64,000 nucleotides of DNA, from positions 44,452,137-44,516,136 of the forward strand of contig NC_092042.1 of NCBI RefSeq assembly GCF_003086295.3. Direction: 5' to 3'. The notes beneath the pieces were generated by a model, which was not told the DNA's origin, did no database searches, and worked only from the letters and a program-made list of their open reading frames with translations. Below are positions 57,431 to 64,000 of the stretch, piece by piece (the first letter of the stretch is position 1; the number at the start of each line of letters is the position of its first letter). The stretch comes from Arachis hypogaea (Eukaryota; Streptophyta; Magnoliopsida; Fabales; Fabaceae). The position numbers and the translations under genes were made by a program.

Positions 57431-58735
57431 AGCCCGAAGCAGGAAATAGATCGCTAATTCAAGTGCTGGCAACTGAGCTAGCAGTCATTCTATGCATAAC
57501 CCAAGCACTAAGCCCTCTCTCCTGGATGGACCCTATCCTCCGATATATGGAGAAACGCGAAACACCACAAAATGAGAAGGAAGCACAAGCCATCAAAAGA
57601 GAAGCTCCCAAGTATGTGATTATACAAGGGCAGTTGTACAAGCGGGGACTCCACCAACCTTTGCTCAAATGCCTACGCCCCGACCAAACGGACTACGTCT
57701 TAAGCGAAGTCCATGAGGGGTGTTGTGGTCACCATATTGGAGGAAGGTCGTTGGCAAGGAAGATCATCTGAGCAGGATATTACTGGCCCACCCTGATGTC
57801 GGACGCTCAGGAGTTCGTCAGAAAGTGCAGGAAATGCCAGGAAAATGCCAACTTCCACAAAGCCCCACTCAAAGAACTCAGCTCGATGATGGCACCCCAA
57901 CCTTTCGCTCAATCGGGAGTCGACCTCTTGGGACCATTCCCACCCGGGCCAGGGCAAGTCAAATATTTGATAGTAGCCATAGACTACTACACCAAATGGG
58001 TGGAAGCAGAATCGCTAGCCAGCATAACCGCAGTAAACTGTCAAAAATTTTTGTGGAGGCAAGTCATCACTAAGTTCAGAATTCCAAAGTCTGTCATATC
58101 GGATAATGGGACACAATTCACCGACAAAAAGTTCAAAGAGTTCCTTTCAAGACTAGGAATCAAGCAAAGGTTCTCTTCCGTAGACCACCCTCAAAGCAAC
58201 GGACAAGTGGAAGCAACTAACAAAATCATCTTGAAAGGGCTAAAGAAACGGCTTAAAGGGAAGAAGGGCTCATGGGCAGACGAGCTAGCCTCAGTCCTAT
58301 GGCCTTACAGAACCTCCCCCCAATCGTCCATTGGCAAAACCACCTTCCGACTCACATATGGAGTCGATGCGGTCATCCCAGTCGAAATAGGGGAGTCGAG
58401 CCCGAGGTTACTTCTCGGAGGAGGAAGCAAAGTAGTTGAGAAAGACCTAGTTGACGAAATAAGACAGATGGCACATTTGACAGAGACAGCAATCAAACAA
58501 AGAATAGCTCTAAGATACAACAGTAAAGTGCTAAAGCTAAAGAGAAGCCTTGGGGAAGGCGACCTGGTCTTACGACGTAACGACATAGGACCACCAACCC
58601 CAGGAGAAGGCAAGTTGGGTGCGAATTGGGAAGGACCCTACAGGGTAAGAGAAGTCCTCGGCAAAGGCGCATACAAATTGGAAAAATTGGATGGGTAGAG
58701 AGAAGTGACCCGACGGCCTGGCGACACGGCCACAT
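57431..58735 (+). pseudogene. pol: Integrase of element F (core open from 57796)
   Basis: Linker LASTKPEAGNRS, then the zinc-binding HEGCCGHHIGGRSLARKI (about 57710-57770, stop at 57771) with CRKCQEN. Core frame 57796-58698 (300 codons): SGVDLLGPFPPG (Asp43), SVISDNGTQFTD (Asp103), HPQSNGQVEATNK (Glu139); the D35E spacing is right. C-terminus: GDLVLRRNDIG, LGANWEGPYRVREVLGKGAY, GPY/YRV-type. This is the longest open enzyme segment of F. Confidence 0.9.
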
Positions 58736-59284
58736 CCGTTTAGTCTCTTTAATTTTACTCCTTTGTCTATATATATATATATTACATTACATTACTCCTT
58801 TTGTTTTGAAGTTCCACATATGCATATATATATAACAAACTTTGTTCTTTGCAAGATTTACGACAAAACGACGTAATAGCACTAGTGACGAACGGTCGAC
58901 CTAACGAAAACTCGGGATTGATCACCCCGAGAACCAAAGGAACCTAAGAAAACAAGCAAGAGGGCGGTAAATACCATAAAAATGGTAAACCAAAAAGGTC
59001 ACGGCAGCCCGGATAATCAAAAGCAATAAAATAAAAGAAAAGCCGCAATGGCCCAAACAGGCAAACAACCAAAAAAGCCACGACGGCCTGGATAATCAAA
59101 AGCAATAAAATATAGCAAAGCCACGAACGGCCCAAACAGGCGAGTAACTGCTAACGACAGCAACATTGAAATAAAGATTAAAATATCCAGTACAAACGAA
59201 GGCGCCTAAACAGGCCCATAAAATAAAAACCAAAGTCACAAAACAGAGGGTAGGAAGAACAAAAGATAAAGCATGACCGCCACA
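58736..59284. repeat. Spacer of F with 79-bp tandem repeat
   Basis: No gene. (TA)n at 58770-58782. Two copies of a 79-bp unit at about 58990-59068 and 59069-59147, sharing GGATAATCAAAAGCAATAAA. Confidence 0.7.
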
Positions 59285-61110
59285 TCAGGACTTCAGAATA
59301 TCAACAATCTTTCCATTCTCGACAGTCTTAAGAGCTCCAACTTGGGAGAGGTCGAGATCTGGAGCCAACACTGCCACCTGGAGCTTGATCCCTTCTTCGG
59401 TCAGCTTCACGGCCTCTCGAGCCCCATGTGCAAGTTCCCTATTCTTCTTCTTCAAAGCAACCATCTCCTTGCAAGCAGCCTCCGCCGAGCTTTTCTCCAA
59501 CTTCAGCTTTTCCTCCATCTCCTCAAACTTCTTCTTAGCTGCGGTAGTTTCACCACGAGAAGTGTTTAACTCCTTCATCAACGCAACATCTCATTCCACC
59601 AACCTATTGGCCTCTTCAGCATACTCCTTGGCTTTCTCCTCTAACTCAGATAACTTTGTCTTCAATGACTCCTCCCGAGACCTTGAATCCGTCAGGTCTT
59701 TCTTGGAGTCCCGAAGCTTCACTTCCATATTGTGGTAATTTCCCAAGACAGGCTCCACTTTCTTGGTGATGGTTGCTGCTCGAAGAAGGCTATGATAGAT
59801 CCACCACACTTGCCCGGAGAGATCGGCATCACGGAAAAACTCGTCGGTGCCAGGAAGCAACTGGGACTCAATGAAGCCCCCAGCATCGAAGTTTTTTTTT
59901 CCATAACCGAGAGCGTCTTCCCGGAGTCACGTTTTCTTTTCTTAGGGTTGCTGACGACCTTTGCATCATCATTAAACCCTGGAACCTCCTCCTCAGAAAA
60001 AACCTCCGCCTCCACACTCGGATTCCCCGAAGGATTCCCAACAGGCGCCTCGACCTTGCTCGGTTGATCTTGGTCAACCCCGCCGGCCTGACCACTGCCC
60101 TCCCCAATAGCCTCCCAGCCCTGACTCGCCGAAGTGGTCACTAAAGAGTCCTCACCACCCTCAACATCCCCTTGGATGAGGCTCATGAGATTGGCCAACG
60201 TCTTCGTCCCACCAGCCATGGAAACTACAAAGCAAAAAGACAGCTATAAGTAAAGAAGAAAAGAGGAAAAGTGCTAAGGATGCAAATGTAAAAAACTCAC
60301 CAACATACGACCGACCGGCCTCCCGGTCCCCCATAACCATGCGAGGATTAAGGTTTCCGTCACCAAAAATTGCCAACAAGATGTTAGCAATATTACAATC
60401 TTTCAGACTTAACCAATCATAAGAGATGTTTATCAGATAATCAGATCCCGCCCCAAAACTCCAGTAAGTCGGGATCCGCCTCTCCCCCCCGGCAGTAAGT
60501 CAGAAGGGTTGATGACCTTCAATAGGAATAACCTTGAAGAAAGTAGACTTGAAGCCATGATAGGAATCCTCAAAAAGGCCAAAAATCCTACGACCTTGTT
60601 GGGCCCTAAAAGACATATATCCCTTTTTCGCCTTCTCCTGGCGAAAAGGGCTTGTGAGAAGGAAAAGGTAGAGGAAAACACTCACAGAAGTCGGGAGCTC
60701 CAGATATTCTCACATCATCTCAAAGTATCGGATGGAAGCCCAGCTGTTTGGATGTAATTGTGATGGAGCAACATCACAGCGGTTCAACAAACCCATGACG
60801 AAGGGGGAGAAGGGCAAACAAACCCTAGAGTCGTGAACATGGGTTCATAAACCCACATCCAATCGGCAACACGGGGAGCCGCCAAATTCTTCTGGCAAAC
60901 ACGCTCCCAAGCGGCAGGAACATAACCCTGATAAAATGCCTCCTCGGGACCACCCCCACACAAGAGCCCCGCCTGGCGCGAATTTTGAAAACCCTCCTTC
61001 GTGACCTGGGAAAGGGGGTCCCTCACGTTGAAAGACACCCAGGCGTAATGGTCAACAAAATTGGCTAGCGGTCACTGAGCCTGATTCGGGAGAACAGGGC
61101 GCTCGGCCAT
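59285..61110 (-). pseudogene. Antisense ORF of element F, two exons
   Basis: ATG at 61110 (MAERPVLPNQ). Exon 1 (61110-60301) resembles the family annotated as putative gypsy-type transposon (Transposase_28-like): DWMWVYEPMFTTLGF, VSVFLYLFLLTSPFRQEK, YMSFRAQQGRRIFGLFEDSY. Probable intron 60300-60225. Exon 2 (60224-59285): MAGGTKTLANLMSLIQGDVE, basic KKRKRDSGK, DEFFRDADLSGQVWWIYHS, then a long coiled coil (SREESLKTKLSELEEKAKEY, MEEKLKLEKSSAEAACKE). Broken by about four stops and by a shift at an A run (59888-59897). Tat elements such as Grande are known to carry an antisense ORF here. Function unknown. Confidence 0.7.
60225..60300 (-). other. Probable 76-bp intron in the antisense ORF of F
   Basis: Minus strand begins GTGAGTTTTTTAC and ends TTTTTGCTTTGTAG, T-rich. 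Removing it joins the two parts in frame (...RSYV to SMAGGT...). Intron lengths near 75-80 bp are common in plants. Confidence 0.6.
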
Positions 61111-61828
61111 ACCTACAGCAGGGGCACCACTCAGTCAGAACGGGAGGTCGGGAACCCACAAAGAAGCAAAAGCAAACTAAAAACTCCTAAAGTCATCTCC
61201 TACGATTAGCCCAACACTAACCCAGATCCTAAAAGCAAATTTCCAGAAAAATTCAGTGGTGCCCCCTCTAAAAGGAAAAAGAAAGCAAGAACAGACAAAA
61301 CCCAGGCATGCATACAAAAAATACACGAAGCAGAATATGCAGAAATCAACAAAGCAACCAAAAAGGGAAAAAACCATAAAAACGACGTACCAAAAATATA
61401 GAATCCATAAAATGATGAGCAACAAAGAAAGATCCAAGCAAGAGAAGAGGCACCATAAGCAGAAAGCAAATACAGCAGAAGAAGGAAGTAGGAAACAATA
61501 GCGGCGCAAGAGAGTAGAAGAAATAAAATGGAACTATGGGGGTTACAAAGTGAAAATAAGGAGAAAAGTGTAACCGCTGAGGAAGAGCCCCAAAAGCAGG
61601 GGCTAATTTGCCATTTTACTCAAAATTTCAAATCAATGAAATGATGGGCATTTAATGCCCAAGCGCAGAAGCCAAGAAGGCAGCATCGAGAAACGGGATG
61701 ACTACACGTGAGAAACACGAAACGCCACCAGCGAGTTCACGAGAAGAGGAACACGCCCCGTCTCGGCGAGTAGGACAAACGCGCCCAGCCCCGAGCACCA
61801 AAACTCAAAGCCGACGCGTTGGGGGCAC
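61111..61828 (+). other. 3' non-coding region and polypurine tract of F
   Basis: No convincing gene; A-rich. The polypurine-like GCGTTGGGGGCAC (61816-61828) lies directly before the LTR. Confidence 0.7.
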
Positions 61829-62368
61829 TGTTACGGACCGCCGAGTCCAGCCCACTAGCTGACGGGTCGGGGCACCACTCCTGACCCAGGCCCAAGGCAC
61901 CCCACGAAGGAAAGCCTGGCGGGTCGGGTCCTAAAACGCCCAACCCAGGGCCTACCCGACCTGCCATCCATGCGGCCCAAGACACCGGTCGGGTCAGCAC
62001 CTTCGGATCATGACCCGAAGCCCCGACCCGGGGCCGGAACGACCTGCCCTTCCCACGTGGATTACGACAGCTCATAGAAGCTTCTTGGGCAGTGGGCTAG
62101 GTCATTCTCAGGGCCCGCCCCACGCAATATAAAAGGGGAGAGGTCAGCTCTCTCCCCGTAACATTTTTGCCTAATTTGACTATCACATCGTACAGACACT
62201 GACTTGATCGTCGGAGTGTCCTTGCAGGTGGCCACCCCCCTTGCTTCACACCACCTCCGGCGTCATCAGCACGTATCCGCCTCACTTCACGTCAACCAGG
62301 GTCTCGCCCGTTTCCCTGATCACAACCACCCGACCCATTGAGAACCCGAGGTCCTCAGGTAACGAACA
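61829..62368 (+). repeat. 3' LTR of element F
   Basis: 540 bp, TG...CA. Differs from the 5' LTR by scattered substitutions and small gaps. Followed by TATTT. Confidence 0.92.
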
Positions 62369-63440
62369 TATTTCGATCTTCATCCACTATCCATTGTTCC
62401 CTTGATTTTTGGAGCCGAAAATTTTCATCTTTGTCTAGGATCTTATTTAACTCCTTTTTAAGGGTAGCTTCCAGTTCATCCAAAAAATGGTTGCGGCCGC
62501 AGCTGTCGCTTCTTTGAATACCTACTAAGCTATTTGAATTGGTTCTTTTGATTTCAAGAAAATGTTATCAAAAGTCTTTGAATTTCACTTTTTTAGCTCT
62601 TCTCTTATATTGGATAAAGTCGAGTTGAGGTTGTTGTTGTTATTCCAAGGATTGTACAAAAAAGATTCATACTACGGATCGGATGAAAAACATGATCTCA
62701 AATCTGAAGGGTCTATTATCTCTTAGGTTGTTGGTGTTGTTATCCTTGATAAGGAGTGGATGATGGCCAGAGTTGGTACTATGAAGAATTCTCACACCGC
62801 TTCTTGGTACTTGAGCCACTATTTGGGATTACAGAGAGCTCTATCCAGCCTTTTGAAGACTCTCTCATAACCATTCTATAGAGATCCCTTCCAAGTATAT
62901 CTACTCCCCACAAAGCCAAGTCAATGAACCTGCATTTGTTGATCCAATTGGCGAAATGGTTGTTGTTTCTAGCCTCCACCAGGCTACTTCCCTTTTTCTT
63001 ATTTTGCTCTTTGATCTCATACCAATCTCCCACCAAGATCCAAGAATTTGTAGCACTTCTAGCGATGTTTTGAAATCTCAGCCAAAGAAGATTTCTGATA
63101 TGAGGCTGTGGAATAGCGTACACAACAGTTAAGAATTTATTTTTCTTGCCAGGCACCTCAATCCTAACATGAATGAATTGTTGATTAGTTTCCAAATGGG
63201 TGATGGTGAAAGCATTACCATTTCAACAGATCCAAATTTCTCCAATGAACCTTCCCGCTTCTTCAATGATGTAGTTTTCAAAATCCAAGTTCCTAATGGC
63301 ATTCTTAGCTTTTTCACCACTGATCTTTGTTTCCATGGAAATAACCAAGTCAGGATTGTACTGTTTGCGAAGCTCTTTACAGGTTTGGCTAAAAGGCTTA
63401 CTAGCCGCCCCTCTCACATTCCATGAGAGAGTAATTATTG
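62369..63440 (-). pseudogene. LINE: apurinic-type endonuclease domain (start of ORF2)
   Basis: From 63440: WNVRG-type start, then SQTCKELRKQYNPDLVISME, ISGEKAKNAIRNLDFENY, FIHVRIEVPGKKNKFLTVVY, WLRFQNIARSATNSWILVGD, NNNHFANWINKCRFIDLAL. This is the endonuclease/exonuclease/phosphatase fold that nicks the target. The WILVGD.NE box has become WILVGDWYEIK. Frameshift near 63200; at about 62800-62900 the GGxFTWRG-type box is degraded. The piece ends with DKDENFRLQKSREQ and DEDRN before F. Confidence 0.85.
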
Positions 63441-64000
63441 GAACAGACTGGGTGCTTAGTTGATCTACATATCAGTAGATTTTTCATCTCCTAAAGCATT
63501 ACAATTAGGTGTTTCAAAATTGACGTCCCTGATTAGATTTTCCATTTCAGTTTCCATGAACTCTTTTATAGTCCTCCTTTTTTTCCTGGATCTGGGGGTT
63601 CCTCTTCTTCATTTTGGCGTTATTAGTATTGCTCAACTTCATATTCCTTTATAATAGGTTCCAGTATAATGACATTACCCTCCCTCATGTGAGTTTTGTT
63701 GTTAAATCTAGTTACTCTGTTTTTGGAATTTTCTTCAATTCTTTCTCTGTGTATGTTGATGTTGTTATCTTCTTTTTTTTTTTTTTTTGTTGTCATTCTC
63801 CTTGTGTGTGTTGATCTGTATTTTTTCTTTTGTTGTATTTCTATTTGATGTTTCTTTGTTGTGTGACTCTGTGTTGTTATTTACTCTTCGATAGTTTATG
63901 TTGTTATTGACTTTGGTTTGTGCATTGGTGGTCTTGTTGTTACTAGTCTCCATGATTTCTAATTTCCCTTGTTCTTTCTTCTTGTTTTTCTACCTCTGTG
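63441..64000 (-). pseudogene. LINE: probable end of ORF1 and ORF1-ORF2 spacer
   Basis: A Lys/Asn/Thr-rich frame (63953-63765) followed by degraded sequence with EEEEPPDPGKK (about 63600). ORF1 of plant LINEs lies here, but no zinc knuckle or RNA-binding motif is seen, so the call is by position. T run at 63772-63788. Confidence 0.4.

Larger units (their letters stand above)
51475..62368 (+). mobile_element. Element F: Tat-lineage Ty3/Gypsy retrotransposon
   Basis: LTRs 51475-52016 (542 bp) and 61829-62368 (540 bp), starting TGTTAC and ending AACGAACA, with exact 5-bp duplications TATTT at 51470-51474 and 62369-62373. Order: gag, protease, RT (interrupted by solo LTR G), RNase H, second RNase H, integrase, tandem repeat, antisense ORF, polypurine tract. 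Dual RNase H, GC-richer coding DNA and an antisense 3' ORF mark the Tat lineage. It is unrelated in LTR and primer site to A-E. Stops and frameshifts are scattered. Confidence 0.93.
32394..64000 (-). mobile_element. L1-type LINE split into four pieces by later insertions
   Basis: Pieces in 5'-3' order on the minus strand: 64000-62369 (end of ORF1 and endonuclease), 51474-51413 (linker), 50880-50626 (linker), 35302-32394 (RT, zinc-binding domain, RNase H, 3' end). The frame reads SLRGQGENWIEEEQ across the removed MITE and joins NSDCLNCRYLEAM across the removed CACTA/D block. The 3' end is marked by a short A run (T run 32394-32402). The 5' end lies outside the window. Only the four pieces listed belong to the LINE. 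It is the oldest element on this side. Confidence 0.88.

Noticed and set aside
56122..58698. Endogenous pararetrovirus
   Set aside because: LTRs, target duplications, integrase and dual RNase H show a Tat LTR retrotransposon.
61177..61509. Minus-strand hydrophobic frame like a membrane protein
   Set aside because: Low-complexity A/T-rich DNA read in the T-rich direction; no partner in the element family is visible.
1..64000. Host protein-coding genes, rRNA or snRNA genes
   Set aside because: Every sizeable frame is explained by transposable elements or low-complexity DNA, and I saw no conserved RNA gene.

Overview
The window is plant nuclear DNA made almost wholly of transposable elements. 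No host gene is visible. The LTR families (LTRs of about 1.5-1.8 kb starting TGATGAGCGGATA or TGATAAACC, primer sites complementary to the 3' end of tRNA-Asp, arrays of GGCGTTTAACGCC palindromes) look like the Athila-lineage Ty3/Gypsy elements I associate with peanut (Arachis). That species guess rests on recall, not on a search.

Left half (1-28438) is a three-layer nest. Element A (+ strand, 5' end outside the window) has a 5' LTR to about 1319 and a 3' LTR at 26959-28438. Element C (- strand, 5367-24056, perfect 5-bp duplication CAGCT) sits inside A's third ORF. Element B (- strand, 5539-15730, perfect duplication GAATT, LTRs of 1642 bp each) sits inside C's 3' LTR. A and C lack protease, RT and integrase. 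They carry instead a shared Pro/Glu-rich ORF of unknown function, so they look non-autonomous. B keeps gag, protease and an intact 374-codon third ORF but has lost RT and integrase.

Middle (28439-32393): a broken Copia integrase fragment, a probable solo LTR (H), and AT-rich DNA without genes.

Right half (32394-64000): one L1-type LINE on the - strand is cut into four pieces by a CACTA fragment (35303-36487), Athila-type element D (36493-50625, with solo LTR E inside its RT), a 532-bp hAT-like MITE (50881-51412), and Tat-lineage element F (51475-62368, dual RNase H, an antisense ORF with a probable intron, and solo LTR G inside its RT). The LINE's reading frame joins again when each insertion and one copy of its target duplication are left out.

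The most interesting signals are not genes. (1) Every polypurine-tract-like site in A, B, C and D follows a hairpin with an AGGA-type loop; the stems differ in sequence but mostly stay complementary. Each element has one such unit at the 3' LTR and a second beside ORF3. (2) A second hairpin with an AGRCAA loop and covarying stem follows the last gag/pol-type ORF in the same four elements. (3) Two groups of elements carry different CpG-rich palindrome arrays (GGCGTTTAACGCC versus ACGCGT/CGCGGTCGCG) at matching places. All coordinates and similarities were read by eye.
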